Assembly (NCBI GenBank): GCA_948099385.1
Contig: CANUEZ040000012.1
Span: forward strand, 10,581,501 to 10,645,500
DNA: 64,000 nt
Reading direction: 5' to 3'
Source: Fasciola hepatica
Lineage: Eukaryota > Platyhelminthes > Trematoda > Plagiorchiida > Fasciolidae
In this document: positions 39,331-49,628 of the stretch, one piece after another
Layout of the letters: the number at the start of each line of letters is the position of its first letter
How positions within the stretch are numbered: the stretch's first letter is position 1
The notes under the pieces: generated by a model
What the model saw: only the letters and a program-made list of their open reading frames with translations
Told to the model about the DNA's origin: nothing
Database searches by the model: none
Program-made: the position numbers and the translations under genes

Positions 39331-40479
39331 TTACCAAAACTGTTTTTAGCAAAGAGTTTAAGCATTTCAAAGATCCGGTTAAATCACACTACTATGATCT
39401 ACTACTAGACATGTCGTTAACAGCACAATGTTGCTATGACAACGAACCGAGGTTGTTTTTGAATCAGTGCGGATATGGTGATGATGTAGGAAAATAGTCC
39501 GGAGGTGTAATGGACAATATGGCCAAGTTTGAAAGTCCTCCAAAAGAGCTTCAAAATTCGAACACAGATCCTATAACTTCTGTCTATCAAAATCGAGTTA
39601 TAGTTTACCTGGACTATTTTCTGATATTTCGCTTATATCACGTTAAAAACTACCATGGTATTTAGTCAACATATGTGGCTTTCAATCCACTAAAATCTGT
39701 GTCCTTGAACGACGCTATGAAAATAAAACACCGCTAACTGGATATTTTATATCTTCAGTCGCGCTACCGTATTTGTAGAAAAGTTTAACAAGCTTGCTCA
39801 GCAGATGAAATCTCCTTTCTTTTAAATCTCGGAAAAGAAGGTCAGATGAATAGTGAGTTCACTGTGGACTGAGTTGTGCCATTATAAACTGGTGCGTTAC
39901 ACTCAGGTTTCCAAGTCTGATAAGTAGGTTTATCAACTGTCGTCGATCGAACCGGTCATTTCTGCGTTGATGATAATTGCAAAAGATTTCAAGTCTTTAC
40001 AGTACACGTAGTTAGATAACGATTTCTTCAAAACTGTCATCTAAAAAAACAGCAAGCAAAACTGAGAAATCTATCGTTGCTTCAGTGCCCAGATTCGAAG
40101 TCACAATATGCCTCCCCTTTCTGATGGGATGAACTTCCATAAATGTTGGTGAGCGCAACCAATCTGGAAATTTCAATCCACTTCATCCAGACAACATGAA
40201 TGGGAAGAAGACGAATATTGCGCTTTACTTTCACGAAACCATCAAGATGAGACTGCACCTTTGTGTGATGTGATGGCTTGAGTGCTTCCATGACCCAAAG
40301 AGCTATCCAGGAGAGCTTCCTGAAGCCGGAGGTGCTATCACGCCTGACAAGTGGATGAGTAGAGGCCAGCCGAAGTCCACTCTCGGAAACACTTTCCGGG
40401 CAACATTTGGCTCTAACCACTACGCCCCTGAAGAGGACAGTCAAGCGAATAAGTACAGAGAAAAACAGTTTACCGGTCT
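39331..40479. other. No gene recognised; possible minus-strand repeat at 40082-40445
   Basis: The 120-codon minus-strand frame at 40082-40444 is GC-richer than its surroundings and starts beside GTAGTGGTTAGAGC, an A-box-like sequence. No B box is evident. It may be another SINE-like repeat just upstream of the RTE element. The remainder holds nothing supported. Confidence 0.35.
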
Positions 40480-41040
40480 GAAAAACCCCACTAGATGGTT
40501 GTAGGTGTGGAGTAACTGGGGTTTCTCTCGACAGTAGGAGAAGTCATCATACCTCATTTGGCAGCTGTTGCCCGCCCAATCTGGGCAGCCTCCGGCCCAA
40601 AGGAAGCCGCCTCCGTCCAGGTTCCGCTTGCTGCATTGGGTTCATGGGGCCAAGGACTAAATCCAATAAGTGGATCTTCAACAAAGCACCAGCAAACGCA
40701 AGACAGAATGCTCGCAGCCGTCAGGTCTCACGTGACAGACCAGAAGAAATTCCTTCTCGGGTGCCTCGGTCACTTCCCCCTGGTGGGTTAAAGCTCCATT
40801 GCTCTGTGGGTGAGACGTTTAAGTCAAAGTCCTCGGTTAGGCTAGCCAAAGAAAAACCTCCTCCGCGGTGTAGGCAGCCGCGAATTATGATTTACCCAGA
40901 AACCTTCAGCATCTTTCCTGCAAAGAGCCTTACAAAGTTTCTTCCCTGTAACATAAGATCAATGAAAAAATACGCTGGTAATTGCGGCTTTGACGAAAGC
41001 TGTAGTTTAGCAGTCGGGCGTAAATCAAACCCACTTCTTA
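40480..41040 (+). pseudogene. RTE 5' region preceding the endonuclease
   Basis: This is a GC-richer stretch with an open frame (40644-41105) that is rich in Arg, Lys and Pro and leads directly into the endonuclease start (VAFNVRILCQMGK). I infer it is the 5' part of the RTE element. No domain of its own is recognisable. The left boundary is uncertain. Confidence 0.55.
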
Positions 41041-41880
41041 AACCTACTTGTTCAGTTCACTTGGTTGCTTTCAACGTCCGCATATTGTGTCAGATGGGGA
41101 AATAAGCTGTGCTCGCTAAATCTGTTGACTCTTTCATAATAGATGTATGCCGTGTTTCCGAAACACGCATAAAAACCCCACTTCTGTGATCACGCTTCTC
41201 ACCCTAGATATAACTTCAGTCCTTCGCTTCTGTCTTTGCGCGTTGGGTGACCCGGTATCTAGTGCTCATGTTCAGGCTGGCATTGGGATGGTTTCGAGCA
41301 CGAGATCTGACCGTGAATTGCTAGAATGGATCCCAAACAGCAGTCGATTGCGTGCAGTTGGGTTGGACGGTTCTGTGGGTGACAACAGCAAAAGACTAAC
41401 ACGCCAATGCTTGTTTGTTGTGTCTGTGTGTGCGCCGGCTGACTGCAGTTTTTCTGAAACTGGGGACGAGTTCTATCACGATTTATCCCAAATACTTCGA
41501 AGAGTGCCTTCAACGGACGGGGTTGTCACTGCTGAGGACCTCAGCTCCCAAGTTAACCCTTTGGGGGATTCCGAAAGGTATACTGGGGGCTCGCTTGCTA
41601 TCGCACTGAAAACGGCGATTGTATCAACTAGCTGTGCTCCGAACACAGACTGTTTTAGGTGGGTACGAACTTCTGCCATTAGGAGATGTATAGGTTCAAA
41701 TGGCTTCCTCTCACGTCTTCACAACTTTGGAATCAGATTGATCACATTGATACTGGCCGCCCTTGGCGTGGATCCGTTGAAGATTTTCATTCAGTTTGAT
41801 CCAAGCATGTAGAACCGTACAATGCTTTGGTAGGTGCTTGCTCCTGTTCGCGTCTCGTAAGAGTTGCACCGACGCCAAAG
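41041..41880 (+). pseudogene. RTE apurinic/apyrimidinic-type endonuclease domain, frameshifted
   Basis: The domain starts with HLVAFNVRILCQMGK. It continues with VSETRI in another frame (catalytic Glu region), then a 221-codon frame at 41147-41812 containing SRLRAVGLDGSV, LFVVSVCAPADCS and a decayed V.AEDLSSQV (the family has AGDFNAQV). WNQIDHI and a decayed SDHALV region follow in a further frame. The order of blocks matches RTE endonucleases, which nick target DNA to prime reverse transcription. At least two frameshifts are visible, and key motif residues such as the GDFN Asp-Phe-Asn are altered, so it is inactive. The 221-residue frame is not a host gene. Confidence 0.85.
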
Positions 41881-41907
41881 CCACCTGTCCTGCGTAGTTG
41901 CTTCCAA

Positions 41908-42254
41908 CCCTTTCTCCATCAAGATTTAGCCAAAACCTGCATTTCTTTAGCCAACACCCATCACTCTTTAGCCATGACCCATCATTTTTAGCTCTGACTC
42001 ACAACGTTTAGCCATGCCGCTGCAACCCAGTCAGGTCAAAAGTACAGAAACATAATCAAATCAAGAGATATTGGAACAATTTATTAATATTTTTTACAAA
42101 CATTGGCGTTGCAAAGCTGACGGAACAAATGAGAAGGCGTGACGACTATATACTGCGCAGTTAACCGTGGTAATGGTATCAAATGCTGCACCGAAAATTG
42201 ATTGAAGAAGGTTTAACCGATGTGTCCGTATCGTCGAACCATGTGGCACAGCCC
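41908..42254 (+). repeat. Left terminal inverted repeat (347 bp)
   Basis: It starts ccctttctccatc and runs to cacagccc. It pairs almost perfectly with the right arm over its full length, with one single-base length difference near the outer end. Five TTTAGC motifs start at 41925, 41946, 41967, 41987 and 42007. Confidence 0.92.
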
Positions 42255-42259
42255 TCACT

Positions 42260-43345
42260 ACTGTTATGTTCTCAGTGAACCAGTTTCTAATGGACTAAAA
42301 AATAAACAGAGCAAAGCAGCAAACACTACCTGTTTGACTTCACTGAATGTTTCATCAAGCGGATTGAAAAATGGACCATACCGTGGGAGAAAGCGTATCT
42401 GGTGATTTGTATGTAATTGCTCGTCCATAGCGCTCCGATGAACCGTCGCGTTGTCAAAGATAAATACTACTACATATCAGGTTGCTCAGTAGCAGTAGAT
42501 GCCAAGCAGCATGAGAGGAACTCATTAAACATATGCCATGTATTCTTTTTATGGCATTCATACTTCAAGATACCGGAGATAGATGAACAAGCTAATATGT
42601 TCAAGTTAGGTCCTTTACTTGACCGTAGACTTCGGATGGCTTTACTGCCTACTTTTGGGCCCCCATAGCTACTACAACACCATATATTGTATTTGGTCTC
42701 ATCAATATACAATCTCAAAGTTGCAGTACCTAATCGCTGAAGCCGACCTGCATATTCTGCTCGTTTAGATTTGACTGCATCTGAGTTTCGTTCCACTGGT
42801 TGAATAGTCAGCTTCTTAAGTGAATAGTGATGCCCATCCAGCAGTCGATTAATGGACGACTTGCTGACTGTTTTGCTTGGGAAATCCTTCTATATCCTTT
42901 CCTTTAACTGCCTCGATGTGCTTGTGGGGTTTTCGTCCACCACTTCACACAAAAGCCTCACAAACTACCCGTTGAACTTTCTCTTGAATGACCCAAGTGT
43001 GAATGTTTTGAGGTGATCCAAATGTAAAAAGTCCTTGATCCCGGCGGGATTCGAACCCACGCATGGCCTCCACCCTAGCTTTAGTCCCGCGAGTGTTCTA
43101 CCAGGTAAGCTGCGAAGCCATGCCGAGGTACCTTGACCTTCTGCAAATGGATCACACATGTGTGAATGTCATTTCCTGATCCGTAGCTGCGATAGCATGG
43201 CATGTTTTGATCTTGATGCTGGTGTGTTTGGCAATGTCCTTTAGATCATCTCCTTTTCGTGCGTATTCGATTAATCTCCGTCGATCTCCAGCGATGGTGA
43301 AACGGTGTGATCTTTTATTCTCACCGGTAATGCCGCTCTTTACAT
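42260..43345 (-). pseudogene. Tc1/mariner-IS630-like (DDE_3) transposase, interrupted
   Basis: Read on the minus strand, it starts near 43345 with RRLIEYARKGDDLKDIAKHT, a helix-turn-helix start. A SINE breaks it at 43159-43007. The coding sequence resumes with FVRLLCEVVDENPTST and SKSSINRLLDGHHYSLKK (second HTH/linker). The catalytic domain follows: LYIDETKYNIWC (first Asp, frame 42470-42796), SKGPNLNIL, then in another frame FDNATVH (second Asp) and FLPRYGPFFNPLDETFSEVK (third acidic position). It would cut and paste DNA by binding the terminal repeats. Premature stops, a frameshift before FDNATVH and the SINE make it non-functional. Where most relatives have NPIE, this copy has NPLD followed by E. 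Confidence 0.85.
43007..43159 (-). mobile_element. tRNA-derived SINE inside the transposase gene
   Basis: A 153-bp unit on the minus strand is flanked by perfect 10-bp direct repeats GTGTGAATGT (42997-43006 and 43160-43169), a clear target-site duplication. It carries an A-box-like CTTACCTGGTAGAAC and a near-perfect B box GGGTTCGAATCCC, so it derives from a tRNA gene and would have been transcribed by RNA polymerase III. Related but more decayed units lie at about 14328-14500 and 28990-29155. All three share a GATCCA-type start. Confidence 0.85.
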
Positions 43346-43735
43346 CTTCAAGAAGTGATGCTTACTGTGCCAGGTAAAGTACGGCGAATATTATCACAAA
43401 CGGCTTCGGTGTGATTATACCGCCTGACTGCCTCCGAACGAAATATCAACTAGTGGACAACGAGTCTCCCATGCAAAGGTAAAATGTCACAAACAAGTGG
43501 TCCTGTAAGTAAAATCCGTAATGTAACGAACGGTACTTTGTTTTGTATTTAAAGTCACTGACAAATATCAGAACTGGATTTGATGAAATAAAATGAAGCT
43601 TTGATTACTTAAACGTTTAGATACGTGGAAGCATTGAAAATCCGAGAACAATACAGTTATCTTAAGTACATCCCATCATTGTTATCAATCTATTCATGCT
43701 GAAACATCTGAAACCATTACCATCAACTGCAGTAG

Positions 43736-44083
43736 GGGCTGTGCCACATGGTTCGACGATACGGACACATCGGTTAAACCTTCTTCAATCAATTTTCGGT
43801 GCAGCATTTGATACCATTACCACGGTTAACTGCGCAGTATATAGTCGTCACGCCTTCTCATTTGTTCCGTCAGCTTTGCAACGCCAATGTTTGTAAAAAA
43901 TATTAATAAATTGTTCCAATATCTCTTGATTTGATTATGTTTCTGTACTTTTGACCTGACTGGGTTGCAGCGGCATGGCTAAACGTTGTGAGTCAGAGCT
44001 AAAAATGATGGGTCATGGCTAAAGAGTGATGGGTGTTGGCTAAAGAAATGCAGGTTTTGGCTAAATCTTGATGGAGAAAAGGG
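43736..44083 (-). repeat. Right terminal inverted repeat (348 bp)
   Basis: This is the reverse complement of the left arm. GCTAAA motifs, the mirror images of TTTAGC, start at 43978, 43998, 44018, 44039 and 44060, with spacing 20, 20, 21 and 21 bp. This mirrors the left arm exactly. Confidence 0.92.
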
Positions 44084-44089
44084 TAGACG

Positions 44090-45105
44090 AAAATTGCCGA
44101 TCTGGTTCTTCAGTCACAGCTGGCCACACGGTTACCAATGCAACCAGATTTCCAGGACCCAGATGAATGCTGTCCACAGATTTAGGATGCACTGTAAGAC
44201 TCTTCCAGTACCGCACAGGATCCGGTTTAAACTAGTCTCGGAAACGACGCGCATTCTTGACATCAGTTGCTCTGTTAGATGCTCGCAGATCCGTCCCTCT
44301 GGATGCCACTTTCAATGTAGTGCGTGGATCTCTGAGACGCCGGCTGACTAAGAGCAGTGATGGATAGCGAATTGTAGGAAAACCGATAAGGCTGCATCTG
44401 TTGGCAATGTTCACAATATTTTCGGTTTTATTAGAGGTACCGGCCCACAGGAGCCCGTCGTAAGCGAGTTAATCAAGGAATCCGAAAGCTCAGTGATTTA
44501 CTCTCAGAGAAGTCCTCTGGGTCGTTGGGCGTAGTCCTTTAAGGAACAGATCAGTTGTCCCACTTTAACAGTGTACTTTTCGAATGCACGTGCCGGAGAA
44601 AAGATGCAGGTCATAACACTCCTTCATCGTATGTGGAAGTTATGCGGGAGATAAGTTACTTGAAAAGGTACAAAGTAGATGGGCTGGATGGCTTGGCTCC
44701 ATCCTTCTTCAAAATGAAAGCGAAGCTTTGGTTTTGAAGTTAATAAAACTACTTCGGGTAATCTGGGATAAAGAACGTATTCCCGGGAAATTGTGTGAAT
44801 TGATGATTGTGCCGATCTACAAGGAGGGTGACAGATACTCTTGTGAAAACCACAGAGGAAGTAGCCTGGTAAGAATCTTATCCGAACTGCTCACCGGGCT
44901 TATTCTCCACCGATTATCCACCGTCCGCCAAATGTGTACATGTGAGAATCAAGCCGGTTTCAGACCCGGTCAAGGTTGCATTGACCGTATCTTTACTCAT
45001 CGACAAATCTTAGACCACAAGCACATCTTCCGTAGGCCCGCAATCTGTCGTTCCTGATCTTAAGGCTGTGTGCAACCCAGTTTGGCGGAGTTCACGTGCT
45101 ACTTG
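44090..45105 (+). pseudogene. RTE reverse transcriptase, N-terminal part
   Basis: After the DNA transposon, the element resumes with a broken linker. The RT follows: SYVEVMREISYLKRYK and GLDGLAPSFFK, then in the next frame LRVIWDKERIPGKLCELMIV, PIYKEGDRYSCENHRG and ENQAGFRPGQGCIDRIFTHR. These correspond to RT blocks 0-3 of RTE elements. The sequence decays just after DLKAV, the position of the first catalytic palm Asp block (family: FLDLKAAFDS). The palm core, YADD and thumb are absent. Two frames (44555-44737 and 44728-45057) overlap at a frameshift. Confidence 0.88.
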
Positions 45106-45109
45106 CTGA

Positions 45110-45910
45110 GTAAGTAAGCAGTTGATTGCTTAAAACCCAATTGTGGACAGTTGTGGGTTATTACCGAACGCGGTTATGTCAAAGGGACCAAATGCAATAA
45201 GGTAAATAAGAGCATGTGATCCACTCGGTTGCGTCTTACGACTAGATAACGACTGTCTTCAGGTGAACCGGATGGTTGGAACGCAAACAAGCACTGTTGT
45301 CTCAGTTAGTCGGTTTTGATGACTTCTGAACAATTGACTCCCATTAAAAAACCCTGTTTACCAGGCACGTTTTGTGAACTATGCCATTTGGTGCCATAAC
45401 CGTGTGGGATCTACTTTGGCCAAAGCCGTCGGAAGACGGGAGCGTACGGCTTTTCCTGGATGATTTCGAGGACCTGGAAGACCTCTCGGGGATCAAGTCG
45501 GGCGGGGGCCAGTTGAGAGCACTTCGAAGGTTCTCAAGGGCCGAGCGCAGGTGGTGCAGGATGCGGCGCGAAGAGGCCCGGACGAGATAAGATGGGCCAC
45601 CGTGAAGCACGCCCGATTGTGGGATTCGATACCCAGGGCGACCGTCAGGAAGTCATGCGACTATTCAAGGCTGCCCAGCTGGTGCATGCTATCGCGCTTC
45701 GTTCACTCTTGCACTGTGCTTTGCCGACCCTGGATGAGGCGTCACGGACTGAACTGTTGGCGGACAGGTTTGTGAATAGTCTGCCGAAGCCCCTGCTTGG
45801 GATGGTAAGCGTAGCCCATGTCGGCCGTTCCATGGATATGTTCCAGCTCGCGGACGTGGCTCGTGAGTCTGCCATTCTTGACATGCCTTTGGTGAGGATT
45901 CAAGGATGAA
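45110..45910 (+). pseudogene. LTR-retrotransposon gag-like fragment inserted in the RTE
   Basis: Three overlapping frames (from 45381, 45551 and 45592) form one broken coding region that is GC-richer than its surroundings. Visible blocks are FLDDFEDLEDLSG, then a block with ARRGPDEIRWATVKHA, then DRQEVMRLFKAAQL and LLADRFVNSLPKPL. This order (acidic DFEDL helix, basic middle, L..F...LP..L motif) resembles the capsid part of Gag of Ty3-like retrotransposons. Two frameshifts are present, and no zinc knuckle, protease or LTR is visible. The insert replaces part of the RTE reverse transcriptase. The assignment to Gag is by motif resemblance only. Confidence 0.45.
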
Positions 45911-45914
45911 CGAC

Positions 45915-46200
45915 GAACTAGAATGTGTTATGCATGCCCACCGACCGTCGTCCTCTATGCACGCTGTTCTCTGAGGCAGGTAGTGGTTGGAAGGTAGGTC
46001 AAGGCGGTCAGTCCATGACATGGCAAAAAGCTATGAAAACTTGGACCAGTGGATTTAGTCAAGTAGAACGTGTTAAACTTCTGAGCTGGGTTTCAAGCGA
46101 CCCGCCTAATAAATGGTTGGAGACAATAAGTGATATGGGTAGGTGTTAGGCCCAGTGGTGTAGTTGTATTCCAACTCTTTCTTCGTCCTTGTGACTTCCC
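45915..46200 (+). pseudogene. RTE C-terminal end and 3' region
   Basis: The 74-codon frame 45925-46149 contains LFSEAGSGWKVGQGGQSMTW followed by WVSSDPPNKWLETISDM. This matches the last block of the same RTE protein (…PPN.WLETLSDM). It therefore forms the far end of the element whose RT begins near 44.1 kb. The roughly 1 kb of coding sequence expected in between is gone. A short 3' untranslated stretch follows; no clear terminal repeat was identified. Confidence 0.8.
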
Positions 46201-46589
46201 ACTAATTGCTTAGTTTTCTGCTGTTTTTCGCATTATGTTTCTATCCTTCTTGTCCTTGACTCGATGATGCTGCCGGGTATCAACCGAAATCAGTGCACAG
46301 AACTGCCAGGTTAATGGTCGAATGGAAAAATCTTTCACGACAGACAAGGGTGAAGAAAATGTTTGCATCTTGCAATATGATTTTCTTTGTTCTGATTCAC
46401 AAGACGACTGGTTCACTGTTTTCCTTAGCTAATACGAAGCAATGCCAAGAGGTTCGTATGGAGCTCATGTCTCCCGTGTTCCCGGCTTAAGCCGGCCACT
46501 TTTCGTACACTAAATCCAATGGGATTTGTAAATTTCATCGTAAGGTGGGAACTAACCGTACGTAGCCGCAGTTAGATAATCCGGCATCA
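46201..46589. other. Nothing recognised
   Basis: Between the RTE end and the SINE-like unit there are only short frames without motifs. Confidence 0.45.
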
Positions 46590-46765
46590 GAGTGAAAGTT
46601 AAACGAAGACCATGAGGTTATCATCGTGGACTGCACACCATAACGATCCGAGTTCGATTCCACCCAACTTCGGTCGCTTTCCCATTTGGCAGCCCTTCAG
46701 TGGCTGCGGCCCCCTTCCTAAACTGTTGTACAACATATTATAGGAATTAAAGGTAGTATTTATTT
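46590..46765 (+). mobile_element. SINE-like unit
   Basis: GAGTTCGATTCCACC is a near-perfect B box. It is preceded by GACCATGAGGTTATCATC, a possible A box, and followed by a GC-rich body and an AT-rich end (tatttatttactta). It is outside the RTE element. Confidence 0.5.
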
Positions 46766-47929
46766 ACTTAAATTGTTTACCCACTACCTGCGCAGTTGGT
46801 TGGTAACAACATCTGGCCTTCAAAAACGATGGCGTCATTGATTACAAATGTATGGTTTTCAGGCAACACAACTCTATCATGATAAAAACTTTCGTGATCT
46901 ACAAAGCGAAAAAAGTAGAATGGACTAGGTGATTCCGTCGGTTAGTCAAGGACAGCCTTCAGAAAGAAGACACATGGTCCCAAGTATGGGTTTTTCGATT
47001 TGCGTAGGATGGCAAGATATCTGGATGAGAGGACGAAATTTCCCCGAAAGCACATGACCGGTTTCGCGGTTGTTGCCACTCACAAGGTATGCGACGAAAT
47101 AAATTTCAAAGAATCATCTTGCGATTCTAAAATTGGACTCTTCGTCCTTGGACGCTCCTCACAGCTCAAGTGAAATTAAGGTGATGAACCTAAAATGGAG
47201 TGCTTCAGTATGGGGATGTTTGGACAAAGGAGTGCTGAGTACGCATACCTGAAGAGCGCAAACAACCGCGAAACCAGTCGTGTAATTCGGGGAAAATTTT
47301 CTCCTGTCATCGAGATACAATAGCGTACGACCTAATTGAAATTGATTATGCTTGCTGAAGCTATTATAATCGACCGTTTGAATCCGTTGTTAGGCCATTC
47401 CTATTTTCTCCGACGTAAGTGTTGGTGCCTACTTAGCGAGCTTTGGGTCATCTATTTTGTCCTCGTTCTGTGCCCATGCAGATCGTATACGTACAACACC
47501 CACGGAAGAGCACTGCGTCCGGCTCACATCTGACGGCTCTTCCAACCTCACCGTCAACTTCGTTAGTGGCCGGTGGTGTGAACTGTTATCGTGCCGTGGT
47601 CGTCGTTCGTTATCACTACAGTGTCATGATGCAGTTGCAATGGCGATTACCCTTTCTACACAGGCTCATTTAATCTAATCTAATTTGCCTGCATAGGCGT
47701 CATAAGAGATGCAATAGTCTTGTCCCGTACATGAATTGTGCAGTTTCTGACTTGTCACGCCATGAAATTTAACAATGAAGTGCAGTATCGAAATAAATCA
47801 TCAAAGACTGTATCAGATTTCTACATAATAAGATTCATCCAGTTTGAACGTTTCTCCTCCGTTGAAATATACTGAAGCACCGTACAGCTGTTTCATCGTG
47901 AGCGGACTTCCATCGAGCCCCGAATGGGA

Positions 47930-47998
47930 CGCGAACCCGGCGTGAACGATTGCGAGTGAAAAACCGGACTACCGGACTACCCGGGCTGGCTGTCCACG
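47930..47998 (-). mobile_element. Degenerate tRNA-like unit
   Basis: The minus strand contains GTAGTCCGGTAGTCCGG and, about 35 bp later, GGGTTCGCGTCCC (B-box-like). It is likely a SINE head. Confidence 0.45.
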
Positions 47999-49279
47999 GT
48001 TTATTGGAATCATACATACCATCATTTGCACCCTTCAACCACTGGCTTTGTGTGTTAGCAGAGCATTCCTCGTACAGCGAGCGACTGCCGTTGTGGATGT
48101 GGTTGATCATTCTTACAAAGATATGAGAAACCGTTGGGATGAGAGAAACACGTCTAGACCTGTGAGATCTGTTAGTGTAGAAATGATCCTCCAATCAAGA
48201 TTGAACAAAACACATTTTTCTCAGTCCAGAAGGAAGAAATCAGATGCCAGGGTTCCCATTTTAACTGCCGATCCACAGAGACTGAAATGGTTATCGAACT
48301 GTATCTTCAAGTATACGAAAATGAGTATGAGAAAAAAAAAATGATTTTGCACTTGGATTTTGTCAGACAAACTACGCATTCCTAGTTTTTCCTCTCAATA
48401 ACGAATAAGAATTTTTCAATCCACTGAGCTCTGAATGACACATCTGCAATCCATGAGAAATAATATGTGAATGTCGCAGGTTTGTTAAATAATCTGAGAA
48501 ACTGACCTTTGGACAGAATATGAGATGATCTGGAGTGAACGCTACAATTCACATTTTGCACCAGCGATCCGAATAAAAGCACTAGACATAGATAGCTTTC
48601 TTTCACGGAGTGCGAACAAAATGTGTTTTGGACTGAATATGAAAATCACAAAGCTGAATAACATTTAACTGGAAAAATTCGTAGAATATATTGTACGAAG
48701 AGAAACAAAAAAGATCAAATCAGTATTAACAGTCGCCTCATTCTGTCCGAATTATACCGCAGATTGATTCACAATACAGAACTATCTTGTCACACCTTCC
48801 TATGTCATCAATGTAAAGAATCTTCGGTAGTGTAACTCCATCGTTCCAAAATACCGTCCTAAACTAGGCATGCATCATTTTCAGTTCTGTAAATTACTAC
48901 CGAGACAGTCAGACTGGCTTTTAAATATTCACCTCATCACATATGGAAGATGTCACATGTCATTACCAATCTAGCAATCAATTAGCTTCATGTAAGGCAT
49001 CACATTTTCAAAAAAGGACGGGTTAGGCGTTTGGGTGGTTGAAATGTATGCGTCTTGCAATCTCAGCTTTTTCATTTCTGTAGATCAAGCGAAAGAATAC
49101 TCTTTTGAAGCGCTTTGGACTGTTAATTAGGTAGATAGCTACATCTGAACTGTCGTCTATTTCCACAAGACAGTTTACACTGCAAAATGGCATGTACGTG
49201 CGGGGCTACGGTTGTGAGGTGAGCAGGTTGAAGGCAACCATCTTGTTGTTCGTTTAATTTAGGTGTAGGATCCTGTGAT

Positions 49280-49345
49280 ACACGTACTAGGTTTCGGCTC
49301 ATGGGGCTTTTTTTCTGTTTTGCAGACTGCACACTTGCACTCCCC
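49280..49345. repeat. Short dispersed repeat core, copy 1
   Basis: The stretch GATACA..TACT.GG.TT.GGCTCA followed by a T-rich tract and TTTTGCAGA resembles 53508-53565 in the same orientation. In the minus-strand frames both give EPKPS.CI. The class is unknown. Confidence 0.45.
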
Positions 49346-49628
49346 TTGGGAGACACTGGTCTCATATATTACAGTTGTGTTCGATATCGAATCGGTGTCA
49401 TACAGACTGCGGAGAAGGAAGAACGAGTCTCTTGACCACAGCCATCTACTTGGGTTCCTTGTGTCGCTGGGTATGAAGTCAAAAATCTCATGACTTGACA
49501 CAACAAAACCGCTTGTTTAACTGAATAGAATGAGTGTACGATAGTGATAGAGTTCAAGATAAGAGTACAACTAAATGATTTTATGTTTTTGGAAAATCCA
49601 CTTGCATTCTTCACATCGAAAAGTCGGA

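Larger units (their letters stand above)
41908..44083 (-). mobile_element. Tc1/mariner-IS630-like DNA transposon with long terminal inverted repeats
   Basis: A 2176-bp element is defined by inverted repeats of 347 and 348 bp (41908-42254 and 43736-44083) flanking a single minus-strand transposase pseudogene. Inside the repeats, TTTAGC motifs recur every 20-21 bp. It sits within the RTE endonuclease-RT linker and splits that element. The two arms are nearly identical, so insertion or sequence conversion is relatively recent compared with the RTE decay. No TA target duplication is evident at the borders; the left flank reads ccaaccc and the right ggggta or similar. A SINE interrupts the transposase gene, so the original element was about 2.0 kb. 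Confidence 0.88.
40480..46200 (+). mobile_element. RTE-clade LINE, interrupted by nested insertions
   Basis: One degenerate RTE non-LTR retrotransposon runs through this interval on the plus strand. From left to right it has a GC-richer 5' region (about 40480-41040), an AP-type endonuclease domain (41041-41880), the linker and N-terminal reverse transcriptase (44090-45105), and the extreme C-terminal end (45915-46150). It is split by a Tc1/mariner-like transposon at 41908-44083. Further on, the RT centre including the YADD region is missing and replaced by a gag-like fragment at 45110-45910. Stops and frameshifts make the copy inactive. The parts occur in the correct order and orientation, which shows they were once a single element. 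Confidence 0.88.
46766..49628. other. No gene recognised
   Basis: Apart from the tRNA-like unit at 47930-47998 and the repeat core near 49280-49345, only short frames are present. Confidence 0.45.

Noticed and set aside
41147..41812. 221-residue open frame as a host gene
   Set aside because: Its blocks match the endonuclease domain of RTE retrotransposons, and flanking frames continue the same element.
43007..43159. A functional tRNA gene at the SINE
   Set aside because: The A-to-B box region does not fold into a proper tRNA, and the unit has target duplications and a non-tRNA 3' body.
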